Positions 1 to 8,361 of a stretch of DNA of 36,130 nt are shown here, piece after piece. The stretch lies in NCBI RefSeq assembly GCF_002632485.1, contig NZ_NIBU01000038.1, positions 1 to 36,130 of the forward strand, in the 5' to 3' direction. The stretch's first letter is position 1, and each line of letters opens with the position of its first letter. The notes under the pieces were generated by a model. That model searched no databases. It was not told the origin of the DNA and saw only the letters and a list, made by a program, of their open reading frames with translations. The position numbers and the translations under genes were made by a program. Source of the DNA: Xenorhabdus innexi. GTDB lineage: Bacteria; Pseudomonadota; Gammaproteobacteria; Enterobacterales; Enterobacteriaceae.

Positions 1-1
1 A

Positions 2-316
2 TTCATTGCCGAAGCCTGTGGTCTTAATGAGGGACTGGGAGTGAAAGGCCAGTGGGGAACGCTTCAATCCATGGAGACACGCATGCAGTTTCTATCAGAC
101 CCGACACATCGGATCCGATTCGTTTATACCCCCAAACACGCTTCCTGGTTAAATCAAATTGAATGTTGGTTCAGTCTGGTCTCCCGACATTTGCTCAGGC
201 GGCTTTCCGTCAGCAGCAAAGCGATATTACGGACATGCATTTTAAAATATATCGAATATTACAACCGGGTATTAGCTAAACCTTTTAAGTGGCTTTACCG
301 TGGGAATACAAAGTGA
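2..316 (+). CDS. IS630-family transposase, C-terminal part (cut by window edge)
   Basis: The reading frame is open from base 2, so the gene starts outside the window; the GTG at 41 is internal. The visible ~104 residues contain FVYTPKHASWLNQIECWF, the hallmark C-terminal stretch of IS630-family DDE transposases, where the glutamate of NQIE is the usual third catalytic acid. The tail AKPFKWLYRG is also typical of the family. The stop is at 314-316, only 24 bases before the convergent dld stop, so the right end of the element must lie in or beside the dld 3' end. Whether the copy is active cannot be judged because the N-terminal half and left end are not visible. Confidence 0.85.
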   Translation, partial: FIAEACGLNEGLGVKGQWGTLQSMETRMQFLSDPTHRIRFVYTPKHASWLNQIECWFSLVSRHLLRRLSVSSKAILRTCILKYIEYYNRVLAKPFKWLYRGNTK

Positions 317-340
317 TGTCATTAATTGCAGAATACACCA

Positions 341-2083
341 CTAGCTGTGCTGATGGTCAGAACATTTATCAGAGTTTTCTCCCCAATTTTTCAGTTTAGA
401 TGTTTTCCCAATTCCGGGATTGAGACTATTGGTAGGATCATTTATCTGATAAAACTGTTTAAGCTGGGATTTGGCCTTATACAAATGGCCAACATTATGT
501 TCAGCAGGGTATTCTGCCCCTCTCTTATTTAATATTTCCAGCATCTGCTCTTTCAGCGCCTTAATATCCGTACCTTTTTTGACAATGTAATCCTGATGAA
601 ATACATGGCACATAAAGTGTCCATAATATAGACGATAAACCAATGCTTGATTAATTTCTGGCGGCAAATGCTCAAACCACTCTTGATCATTACGCCGCAA
701 AGCAATATCCAATGCCAGAATATCCTCCACTTCGTTACTGTGTACTGCCTGATAACGAATGGCCGCACCTGCTGCGGCAAAGCGATGTAAAAAAGCTTTA
801 GCGCCTTCTTCTGCTGTACAGGAAAAATAATCGCCGTCAGCCTGCTTGAAATAACTATCCAGCCATTCACTGGCTTCTTTTATCCCTTCACCAGACATTT
901 TCAGCATTAAATGATGTTCAAAACGATCCCGATAAGTTTTAAGCCGTGTTGGTAAATGTGAAGGCAGTAAGTAGCTTAGCCGCTGCATTACTCGATCTAT
1001 AAAATGCGATGGTAAAAAAGGAACTTTTTCAAATATGGCATCCATCCGCCCTTTTAAACTGAAAAATGCAGGCATTTTATCTGTGCCGAGTTTATCAATC
1101 ATAACGAATGTATCTTTGCCGTAAATTTCAGCAACATCAAAAATATCCCGATGCATATATTCACCGGCGATCGGTAAGTGCTTAAAATTCGATAAAATAT
1201 GTCTGCGCAATGTGGTCAGAACTTCGGGCTGATTAGTACCAATATAGAATACCTGTGTGGAAGGCTCTGCCGGAAAGGTGTCTAAACGCACAGCAAAAAC
1301 AACTAATTTCCCCGCACAACCGGAAGTTTCAAATAATCTGCGTTCATCAGCATTAAAACGCGATGGAGTATTTGCATCAATATCACGTACACGATGCGCA
1401 TATTCATGGTCAGAAGCTACTCTCCCATTTTGTTGAATATCTTCTGCACGATAACGCTGCTCTTCCAGATTGATCAGAATATCTTCCGGAGAATCGCCCA
1501 GTGATATGCCTAAGTGATTGATGAGTTCAGCCTCACCTTTTTCATTCACCCGCCCATATAAAGCCATTTCTGTATAAGCAGGGCCGCGTTGCACTAAAGA
1601 GCCACCAGAGTTATTACAAATTCCCCCTATAACTGATGCACCAATACAGGAAGAGCCAATCACTGAATGCGGTTCGCGCCCCAGCGGTTTCAGCACTTTT
1701 TCTAAATGCCACAATGTACTGCCGGGAAAAGCAATGACTTGGTTGGCAGATTCAAGGATCTGTATCTTATCCATTCTCAATGTGCTGATGATAACAATGT
1801 CGCGATCATAATCATCGCCATTAGGAGTAGATCCTTCGGTTAACCCTGTATTCGCTGCCTGCATTAAAATAATTTTGTCTGCATCGACACATGCCTTGAA
1901 AACTTTCCATTGCTCCAACAATGAGCCGGGGCTAACAACAGCAAGAGCACCTCCCTGCCCAGAGCGAAAACCTGTGCGATAGCGTTCTGTTTTTTGTGGC
2001 TCGGTGAGAATATGAGCAGCACCTACAATGTGGGTCAGAGTTGCAATGAGTTGCCGATTTTGCGGGATATTAGCATCATTCAT
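341..2083 (-). CDS. dld: Quinone-dependent D-lactate dehydrogenase
   Basis: Peripheral membrane flavoenzyme that oxidises D-lactate to pyruvate and passes electrons to the quinone pool. The 580-residue product closely matches E. coli Dld (571 aa). Residues ~30-230 form the FAD-binding PCMH domain with QAANTGLTEGSTPNG and SVIGSSCIGASVIGGICNNS. The C-terminal membrane-binding and cap region includes HRFAAAGAAIRYQAVHS and EHNVGHLYKA. The family C-terminus (NPGIGKTSK) is intact. About ten further residues follow (around SDKCSDHQHS) that E. coli Dld lacks and that run toward the IS630 end, so this tail may come from the insertion. No strong ribosome site is visible; AAGG lies about 13 bases before the ATG. 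Confidence 0.96.
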   Translation of the reverse strand: MNDANIPQNRQLIATLTHIVGAAHILTEPQKTERYRTGFRSGQGGALAVVSPGSLLEQWKVFKACVDADKIILMQAANTGLTEGSTPNGDDYDRDIVIISTLRMDKIQILESANQVIAFPGSTLWHLEKVLKPLGREPHSVIGSSCIGASVIGGICNNSGGSLVQRGPAYTEMALYGRVNEKGEAELINHLGISLGDSPEDILINLEEQRYRAEDIQQNGRVASDHEYAHRVRDIDANTPSRFNADERRLFETSGCAGKLVVFAVRLDTFPAEPSTQVFYIGTNQPEVLTTLRRHILSNFKHLPIAGEYMHRDIFDVAEIYGKDTFVMIDKLGTDKMPAFFSLKGRMDAIFEKVPFLPSHFIDRVMQRLSYLLPSHLPTRLKTYRDRFEHHLMLKMSGEGIKEASEWLDSYFKQADGDYFSCTAEEGAKAFLHRFAAAGAAIRYQAVHSNEVEDILALDIALRRNDQEWFEHLPPEINQALVYRLYYGHFMCHVFHQDYIVKKGTDIKALKEQMLEILNKRGAEYPAEHNVGHLYKAKSQLKQFYQINDPTNSLNPGIGKTSKLKNWGENSDKCSDHQHS

Positions 2084-2190
2084 AATGGTTTTTTTACCTT
2101 ATGCAGAGCCAGATAGGGATATAAGTGATGAAATTAATAAAGGATAAAACTTAGTCTATTATTGTGACTTTTTAATTTTTTATCCATAAA

Positions 2191-2219
2191 AAAACAGCAC
2201 CTGTTAATGGTGCTGTTTT
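2191..2219 (-). terminator. Terminator after plaP
   Basis: Perfect 11-bp stem AAAACAGCACC / GGTGCTGTTTT with a 7-base loop, 22 bases beyond the plaP stop. Read on the minus strand it is followed by a T run, as in a Rho-independent terminator. It also separates plaP from dld. Confidence 0.85.
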
Positions 2220-2241
2220 GTATGAATGTATGCCGTGTGTC

Positions 2242-3624
2242 TTATCGTGATTCACTGAATTGCGGCATCAGCTTACTGAAACCGCGAGTCAGGCAGAACA
2301 TATAAAACAGACCAACAGTACCCCAAATCAGCCCCAATTCCATAGAACTGGCTTCCAGATTTGTCCACAACACACCCACTGTTCCCGCACCAAACAGAGG
2401 CAGGAGCAGGAAATTGATGGTGTCTTTCAACGTCGTGTTACGGCGTTCACGGACATAGAATTGAGCAATTACCGACAAATTCACGAAAGTAAATGCAACC
2501 AATGCGCCGAAGTTGATCAACGCTGTCGCTGTTACTAAGTCTAAAAACCCGCTTGATAATGCAACAATTCCGACCAGAATAACGTTGATTGAAGGCGTGC
2601 GCCATTTTGGATGGACATAAGCAAAAACTTTCTCTGGCAAGACACCATCACGCCCCATCACATAGAGTAACCGAGCCACACCAGCGTGTGCAGCCATACC
2701 GGAAGCCATTACGGTGACGCAGGAGAAGACCAGAATAATCGCCTGAAATAATGCTCCGGCAACAAACAGCATAATTTCCGGCTGAGATTCATCCGGGTTT
2801 TTAAACCGGGATACATCAGGGAAATAGAGCTGAAGGAAATAAGATACTGCAATAAAGATAACACCACCAATCAGTGCTGTAAGGAAAATCGCTTTGGGGA
2901 TTACCTTACCCGCATTAGGGGTTTCTTCAGACAGAGAAGTAATGCCATCAAAACCAAGGAATGAGAAGCAAAGTATCGTCGCCCCCGTAATCATTGGAAT
3001 TAGTTGTGCTTCTTCTGATGTAAATGGTCGGACGCTCCATAGTTCACCTGCGCCTTCGCCGTTATGTATACCGTGCATTAACAAGCCGACGAATACGACC
3101 ATAACCGCAATCTGTACAACCACAATAAGACCGTTAAGATTGGCAACAACATTGATGCCACTCAGATTGAAAGCGGTCATTAATACTGCCAGACCAACCA
3201 CGAAGACCCACGGATCAATACCCGGAAAAATCGCCTGAAGGTAAATTTTTGCCAGCAGGATGTTGATCATCGGCATAAGCAGATAATCCAACAAAGATGA
3301 CCAACCTACCATAAACCCAAGATGGGGATTCATTGATTTTTGTACGTATGTGTAGGCGGAACCTGCTGATGGGAATCTTTTGACCAGTTTCCCGTAGCTC
3401 AAAGCTGTAAATAAAATCGCAATCAACGCAATGGCATAAGATGTTGCAACATGCCCATCCGTCAATTTAGAAACAATACCGAAGGTGTCAAAAATAGTCA
3501 TCGGCTGCATATAAGCAAGGCCCATCATGACTACCTGAAATAAGGTCAGTGTTCTTCTCAGTTGAACACGATTGCTGGTACTTGCCTGAACAGTACCCAG
3601 AGTGACTGTAGGATTATGCGACAT
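2242..3624 (-). CDS. plaP: Putrescine importer, APC superfamily (PlaP type)
   Basis: Inner-membrane amino acid-polyamine-organocation permease with about 12 membrane spans; PlaP in E. coli imports putrescine by proton symport. It resembles E. coli PlaP more than its paralogue PuuP: it starts MSHN, has [20 protein letters not shown] at the first helix, GEGAGEL in the periplasmic loop, and [19 protein letters not shown] in helix 8. I chose the ATG at 3624 (460 aa), which has GGGAGG eight bases upstream; an in-frame ATG at 3660 would add 12 residues unlike the family. The start lies inside the end of an upstream ORF (3614-3829), which suggests coupled translation. A terminator follows at 2191-2219. 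Confidence 0.93.
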   Translation of the reverse strand: MSHNPTVTLGTVQASTSNRVQLRRTLTLFQVVMMGLAYMQPMTIFDTFGIVSKLTDGHVATSYAIALIAILFTALSYGKLVKRFPSAGSAYTYVQKSMNPHLGFMVGWSSLLDYLLMPMINILLAKIYLQAIFPGIDPWVFVVGLAVLMTAFNLSGINVVANLNGLIVVVQIAVMVVFVGLLMHGIHNGEGAGELWSVRPFTSEEAQLIPMITGATILCFSFLGFDGITSLSEETPNAGKVIPKAIFLTALIGGVIFIAVSYFLQLYFPDVSRFKNPDESQPEIMLFVAGALFQAIILVFSCVTVMASGMAAHAGVARLLYVMGRDGVLPEKVFAYVHPKWRTPSINVILVGIVALSSGFLDLVTATALINFGALVAFTFVNLSVIAQFYVRERRNTTLKDTINFLLLPLFGAGTVGVLWTNLEASSMELGLIWGTVGLFYMFCLTRGFSKLMPQFSESR

Positions 3625-3829
3625 GGGCGAAACCTCCCATAACTTCGATCTGGGCATCACTACAACTACTTAATCGATAGTTACTGGGGAGACTTCGCAT
3701 CTGTCTATAGAAAACAGAAAAGAAAGAAGAGTTGGAAGGTAATGAACTGACAGAGGACCATGCCCCATAGTCATCGTTGCAGCAGCGAGCGCCGATTGGC
3801 ACAAGTGCAAAAGCGAATAATTGCTCCAT
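3614..3829 (-). CDS. Leader ORF upstream of and overlapping plaP, YoeI-like but enlarged
   Basis: A 71-codon frame with a good ribosome site (GAGGA, eight bases before the ATG). Its stop lies 11 bases inside plaP, because HVA* is the shifted reading of MSHN at the plaP start. From memory, E. coli plaP is preceded by the 20-residue ORF yoeI, which starts MGQFFAYA and also ends HVA. The present ORF starts MEQLFAFA and ends AHVA, so both ends match. Between them lie about 50 extra residues rich in serine ([11 protein letters not shown]) with a Cys pair (RCCNDD). No signal peptide or strong membrane span is visible. It could be a regulatory leader whose translation controls plaP; the function is unknown. 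Confidence 0.5.
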   Translation of the reverse strand: MEQLFAFALVPIGARCCNDDYGAWSSVSSLPSNSSFFSVFYRQMRSLPSNYRLSSCSDAQIEVMGGFAHVA

Positions 3830-3902
3830 ATTTGCGTTCCTCAGTACAGCAGCCTTTTCAATAATCGCTGCTTATGGTCAGTATCGATCCGGAAAATATC
3901 CG

Positions 3903-4060
3903 GCCTCTCGGTATTGTAAAAAATAATTCAATGCAAAAAAAATAACTGATGCATAATTAAGCATCAGTTATTTTTAGTGGACGGCATTTTGCACTTCAAG
4001 TTCAGAAATAGCAAGACCCAACACACTAAAAATGCATTATTTTTTACAATACTAAAGAGC
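3903..4060. repeat. MITE-like palindromic element with nested hairpin
   Basis: A perfect 17-bp inverted repeat, GTATTGTAAAAAATAAT at 3911-3927 and its complement at 4036-4052, bounds about 142 bases. Similarity extends outward (GGCCTCTCG against GGCTCTTTA). Inside is a second perfect 15-bp stem, 3938-3952 with 3961-3975, around an 8-base loop. No ORF is present. The arrangement is that of a small non-autonomous transposable element or a large bidirectional hairpin. It lies just upstream of the plaP leader ORF and may supply or insulate promoter sequence. Confidence 0.6.
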
Positions 4061-4187
4061 CTACAGAAACCACTTCTTAGCAAAAGAATTCGTGAAGATA
4101 ATGCTTGTCTATTCTCTGGTAGACATTGGATAAACTTGTAGCATAAAAGTAAATTATTGGCTATTTAATTATGAACAGTATGAAATG

Positions 4188-4230
4188 AAAAATCTGCTCT
4201 TAATCATAATTCTGATAAAGAGCAGATTTA
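4188..4230 (-). terminator. Terminator after the iron receptor gene
   Basis: Perfect 12-bp stem AAATCTGCTCTT (4190-4201) / AAGAGCAGATTT (4218-4229) with a 16-base loop. On the minus strand it is followed by a T run, about 60 bases after the receptor stop. It ends the iron operon. Confidence 0.8.
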
Positions 4231-4286
4231 ATATTTATTTAAATGCTAATTGTAATGAATTTAATTAATAAAAAACGAAATATTAA

Positions 4287-6275
4287 TTAAAAGTCATAAT
4301 TAATGCCGACTTGGTAACGGCGACCGTCGAGGGTTGCACCGTGGTTTTCATTAGTCACTTGTTTATCAAAGACATTATAAACACCGCCTAATACACGCAA
4401 GTTCTTCATTATGCTATAAGTCACACCCATATCAGCAAAAGCGTATGAAGGTGTGCCGCTTCGCATTCCTGAACGATACTGATAGTTTTTTGTTTTTCCA
4501 CGGAAATTAACACGTGCCCATGTTCCCATTTCAGGCAGTGCCTGCCAATTCAAGGTAGCGTTCGCCATATGGGTTGGCATTTTGTTCAGCGGCTGCCCCT
4601 TAAACTTTCCACTCTTCTGCTTTGAATGGGAAAAAGTATAGTTAGCGGCTAATGACAGGTTTTCTACAATATCCCAGTTCATGGTAGCTTCTATACCACG
4701 CAGATTGGCTTTATCAACGTTCATTCTTTTATTAACAAAATCATAATTACCTCTACCAACGGACGAACATGATGGAAGTGATTCGTTTTCTTCACTGCAA
4801 AAATTAAATTCAGTGATTTTATCTTTGAAGTCAGTATTAAAAACTGTTAAGCCGAGATTAAGGTTTTCCTGATTATTCCAGAGAACACTAATTTCTTCAT
4901 TGACACTTTTTTCTGGTTTGAGGTCCGGGTTACTTTCAATCACTCCGTTGCTGTACCCACCTCCCGTTCCGTGCAGCCAGTTCGGTGCAACCTGTCGTAA
5001 TTCAGGAGAACGATAACCGGTTGTGACACCACCTTTAATTGTCCATTGCTCATCCGCACGCCAGACTGCGTATAAACGAGGAGTCACATGGTTGCCAAAA
5101 AGCTGATCTTTATCCAGACGAGCACCTCCTGTCAGAGTGAAATCATTCGTGATTTGCCACTCATCCTCAACAAACAGCGCCCAGCTCCAGCGAGTAATCT
5201 TATTTACCCCTTTTGCGGCCATCGTCTCATTTTCACGATCACTCAGGTCTTCGTAACGATATTGCCCACCGATACTTAATGTATTATCACCCAAATTAAA
5301 TGTAGTCTGGTTGCTAAACATCGTATCCGCGAATTTCATCTCACGTTCAGGGTTATTTGATTCATCCCGCTGAATATAGGATGTCATTGTCCCAAAGTCA
5401 TAAACCCCATTATGGGTTATCGAATAATTATTACGCGTATAACGGCTGGTATCATCTTTGCAAACGCCTTTTCTACAAGTGCGAGTCTTACCGATTGTTG
5501 AATCACGATCTTGCTCATAACGACCAGCTTCAAGCTCAACGCTATTTTGCTCATCTGGTGTTAAAGATAAAGATGCAGAACCATTACGCATCTCTTGTTC
5601 TTTATATCCACCAACAAATTTATCTTCATTACGGTGAGAAAACAGACCTGTGGCCTTTAATCCCAGCAAGCCATCAATTAATGGCCCAGCTACATACGCA
5701 CTGGTTTGGTAACTATTACCGGATTTTTTACGTTCGGTCAGGGTCGTATCTGCACGTAGGCTACCATTCCAGTTTTTATGGACTTTACGAGTGATAATAT
5801 TGATCACACCACCCATTGCATCAGATCCATAAAGGGAAGACATTGGCCCACGAACCACTTCAACACGCTCAATTGATGCTAAGGGTGGCAACCAGCCTTG
5901 TTCAATCCCCGAGCCATCACTGTTTGGTCGGGTACTGCGAGTATCAACACGCTTACCATCAATCAGAATCATCGTGTACTTTGATGACATACCACGAATA
6001 CTGATATCACTACCGCTACCACCACCTGTAACCATAACCCCCGGCACATCTTTCAGCGCATCGGTCACATCACGGTAGGCTTTCGTTTCCAACTGTTCAC
6101 GGCTGACCACTGAAATAGAGGCAGGCGCATCTTCAATTTTTTGTTGGAAACCTGAAGCGGTAGTAACAATAATTTTATCTTCGCCATTACTCGCTGCATT
6201 AGCAGTCAGAACAGCAGTGGATGAAATAGCAGTAATAATACCTAAGACGACTTTTTTCTTTGCGAAAACAACCAT
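4287..6275 (-). CDS. TonB-dependent outer-membrane siderophore receptor (YiuR/IrgA-like)
   Basis: Outer-membrane ligand-gated channel that brings a ferric siderophore into the periplasm using TonB energy. I chose the ATG at 6275 (662 aa) because it has GGAG eight bases upstream and begins a clean signal peptide (MVVFAKKKVVLGI to TANA). Earlier codons back to 6335 add no family sequence. A TonB-box-like DKIIVTTA follows near residue 33. The plug domain has the typical RGMSSKYTMILIDGKRV and RVEVVRGPMSSLYGSDAMGG. The rest is a 22-strand barrel ending in aromatic YQVGINYDF. A Cys-containing loop (CRKGVCKDD) lies in one predicted extracellular loop. It is the last gene of the binding protein-permease-ATPase-receptor cluster, the order of Yersinia yiuABCR. 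The ligand cannot be told from sequence. Confidence 0.92.
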   Translation of the reverse strand: MVVFAKKKVVLGIITAISSTAVLTANAASNGEDKIIVTTASGFQQKIEDAPASISVVSREQLETKAYRDVTDALKDVPGVMVTGGGSGSDISIRGMSSKYTMILIDGKRVDTRSTRPNSDGSGIEQGWLPPLASIERVEVVRGPMSSLYGSDAMGGVINIITRKVHKNWNGSLRADTTLTERKKSGNSYQTSAYVAGPLIDGLLGLKATGLFSHRNEDKFVGGYKEQEMRNGSASLSLTPDEQNSVELEAGRYEQDRDSTIGKTRTCRKGVCKDDTSRYTRNNYSITHNGVYDFGTMTSYIQRDESNNPEREMKFADTMFSNQTTFNLGDNTLSIGGQYRYEDLSDRENETMAAKGVNKITRWSWALFVEDEWQITNDFTLTGGARLDKDQLFGNHVTPRLYAVWRADEQWTIKGGVTTGYRSPELRQVAPNWLHGTGGGYSNGVIESNPDLKPEKSVNEEISVLWNNQENLNLGLTVFNTDFKDKITEFNFCSEENESLPSCSSVGRGNYDFVNKRMNVDKANLRGIEATMNWDIVENLSLAANYTFSHSKQKSGKFKGQPLNKMPTHMANATLNWQALPEMGTWARVNFRGKTKNYQYRSGMRSGTPSYAFADMGVTYSIMKNLRVLGGVYNVFDKQVTNENHGATLDGRRYQVGINYDF

Positions 6276-6340
6276 TCCCGATTCTCCAAAAGGTAGAATA
6301 GAATTAATTAATCTGGATAATCGACATAAACTCAATGTGC

Positions 6341-6360
6341 AGGGATAATAATTTATCCCT
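6341..6360. promoter_or_regulatory. Perfect palindrome between ATPase and receptor genes, possible Fur site
   Basis: AGGGATAA and TTATCCCT form a perfect 8-bp inverted repeat around TAAT, centred about 75 bases upstream of the receptor start. GGATAATAATTTATCC resembles a Fur operator (GATAAT/ATTATC halves), but its symmetry is even rather than the usual odd. It could give the receptor its own iron-controlled promoter, or be an mRNA hairpin. Confidence 0.35.
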
Positions 6361-6420
6361 ACCAGTGTTATTTTTATTTACTCAACAGTTTTAATAAAAC
6401 AGTTTATGCTTTTTATTATT

Positions 6421-7209
6421 TTAGCTGGCCAAATCCGTTACAAGACCATCAATTAATACTTGAGGCACTCCCTGCGAACAGCGTTCAATTCGTCCTTTTA
6501 CGCCATATACCTGAGCCAGACTATCAGACGTAATAACCTGCTCTGGTAATCCCTCAGAAATTAATTCACCTTCTTTTAACATTAATATATGGTCGCCATG
6601 ACGCAACGCAATATTAATATCGTGTACAACAACGACAGTAATAATGTTACGCCGACGTGTTTCTCGCGCAACCAAATCCATCACGTGATACTGGTAATTT
6701 AAATCCAGCGCACTTAATGGTTCATCTAATAATAATAGTGCTGGTTTTCGGATTAGCGATTGTGCTAAACCAACCAATTGTTTTTGCCCACCGGATAATT
6801 GATCTAAATAGCTTAAAGCTAAATGTTCAATACCAAGCTGACGTAACAGCTCCATGACTTCCTGTTCACATTGGTCACCACTGACTCCGCCAGATGCCCG
6901 TTGAGCAACGATAACAGACTCCAACACATGCAGATGGACTCCCGCAGGTAATGACTGAGGCAAATAAACAACGTTCTGTGCGCGCTGGGCAAAACTCATC
7001 TGCATCAAATCCTGCCCATCCAGCAGTAAAGCACCATCAGCTTTATTTAAACCAGCCAGTGAGCGCAGTAATGTTGATTTACCGCTGCCATTAGGCCCGA
7101 GTAATACAGTGATTTTCCCGCGTGGTAATGGAGTTACATCAAGATTTTCAATAACAGGATGCTTAGTGTAACCGGCAGTGAACCGGCTTATTTTTAACCC
7201 CTGACTCAT
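6421..7209 (-). CDS. Iron-siderophore ABC transporter ATPase (FepC/FecE family)
   Basis: Cytoplasmic ATPase that drives import through the FecCD-type permease encoded upstream. In 262 residues it has Walker A LLGPNGSGKSTLL near residue 36, signature LSGGQKQLVGLAQSL, Walker B ALLLLDEPLSALD and the switch histidine in VVVHDINIAL. Its ATG overlaps the permease stop by 4 bases (ATGA), so the two are translationally coupled. Length and motif order are normal for the family. The position fits YiuC of the Yersinia Yiu system; specificity depends on the binding protein and receptor. Confidence 0.94.
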   Translation of the reverse strand: MSQGLKISRFTAGYTKHPVIENLDVTPLPRGKITVLLGPNGSGKSTLLRSLAGLNKADGALLLDGQDLMQMSFAQRAQNVVYLPQSLPAGVHLHVLESVIVAQRASGGVSGDQCEQEVMELLRQLGIEHLALSYLDQLSGGQKQLVGLAQSLIRKPALLLLDEPLSALDLNYQYHVMDLVARETRRRNIITVVVVHDINIALRHGDHILMLKEGELISEGLPEQVITSDSLAQVYGVKGRIERCSQGVPQVLIDGLVTDLAS

Positions 7210-8288
7210 ACACTCCCCCTATGGCGCAAGACAATGCTCAGGAAGAAGGGTACTCCCACCAAAGATGTCACAATTCCGACAGGAATGATGACTCCGGGGA
7301 TTAAATTCTTGGATGCAATCGATGCCATTGATAATACCAACGCCCCAATTAACGCACTTGCCGGTAAATAGAAGCGATGATCTTCACCAAACATGAGTCT
7401 GGCAATATGGGGAGCAATCAGACCAATAAAAGCAATCGGCCCGACAAATGCCACTGCTAATGCGGTCAGGATACTGATACGTAACAATGTTTCCAGACGA
7501 AGGCGACGGATATTAATACCAAAACTGATCGCCCGATCTTCACCTAAACGTAACGCAGTCAGTTTCCAGGAGTTCATCATCGATATAGGCATAAGGAGCA
7601 GGAACACCAGTAACATAATGCCCAGTTTTAACCATGTTGCTTTTGAAAGGCTGCCCATTGTCCAGAAAACCAGCCCCTGCAAGGTATCTTCCGTTGCAAT
7701 AAACTGCATCATAGAAACCAGTGCATTGAAGGTGAAAACCATAGCAATGCCAAAAAGCACCACGCCAGAGGTGGCAACTTTTGTCCAGCGTGTAATACCA
7801 TCAAGCATCAGGGCTGCTAACAAAGCAAAAAGAAATGCATTTGCAGAAATAAGCCACTGATCAGGTATACCCGGAATACCAATGCCCAGTACGATTGCCA
7901 ATGCCGCACCAAAAGAGGCGGCATGAGAAACACCCAAAGTAAACGGGCTGGCCAGCGGGTTATTCAGAATAGTCTGCATTTCTGCCCCCGCCAGACCCAA
8001 TGATAAGCCAACCACTACCGCCATCAAGGCATAAGGTAATCGGATATCCCAGACAATTACCCGGGTTCCTGCATCCATGCTCTCCGGTGAAACCAGAGTC
8101 TGCCAGAGAGCAGATAAAGATAACCCTGATGGGCCCATTGTAAAATCTAATACTAAAGAGGCGCCAATCACCAAAATTAGCAACAACATCCATGCAATAC
8201 GTCGATGTAGAATATGACGATAACGTGTTTTGATATCATATTCACTCTGTTGTTTCACCATTGGCATAGGCTCGGTAGTGACACTCAT
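7206..8288 (-). CDS. Iron-siderophore ABC transporter permease (FecCD family)
   Basis: Inner-membrane permease of 360 residues with about ten hydrophobic segments. It has FecCD landmarks: LPYALMAVVVGLSLGLAGAEMQ, NPLASPFTLGVSHAASFGAA and AFVGPIAFIGLIAPHIARL. The last is the cytoplasmic coupling region that contacts the ATPase. A single permease gene implies a homodimer. The ATG at 8288 has AGG about ten bases upstream. A perfect 12-bp hairpin (8316-8347) lies between this gene and the binding-protein gene before it, and the 3' end overlaps the ATPase gene by 4 bases. Confidence 0.94.
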   Translation of the reverse strand: MSVTTEPMPMVKQQSEYDIKTRYRHILHRRIAWMLLLILVIGASLVLDFTMGPSGLSLSALWQTLVSPESMDAGTRVIVWDIRLPYALMAVVVGLSLGLAGAEMQTILNNPLASPFTLGVSHAASFGAALAIVLGIGIPGIPDQWLISANAFLFALLAALMLDGITRWTKVATSGVVLFGIAMVFTFNALVSMMQFIATEDTLQGLVFWTMGSLSKATWLKLGIMLLVFLLLMPISMMNSWKLTALRLGEDRAISFGINIRRLRLETLLRISILTALAVAFVGPIAFIGLIAPHIARLMFGEDHRFYLPASALIGALVLSMASIASKNLIPGVIIPVGIVTSLVGVPFFLSIVLRHRGSV

Positions 8289-8315
8289 TTTTATTACCTG
8301 TTAATACTCTTCATC

Positions 8316-8347
8316 TTTCAGGCAGCCTTTTTGTTGGCTGCCTGAAA
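8316..8347 (-). promoter_or_regulatory. Intercistronic hairpin between binding protein and permease genes
   Basis: Perfect 12-bp stem TTTCAGGCAGCC / GGCTGCCTGAAA with an 8-base loop, with no T run on the minus strand. This is typical of a 3' stabiliser or partial attenuator that keeps the binding protein more abundant than the membrane parts. Confidence 0.65.
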
Positions 8348-8361
8348 TTCATTAGGTATGC

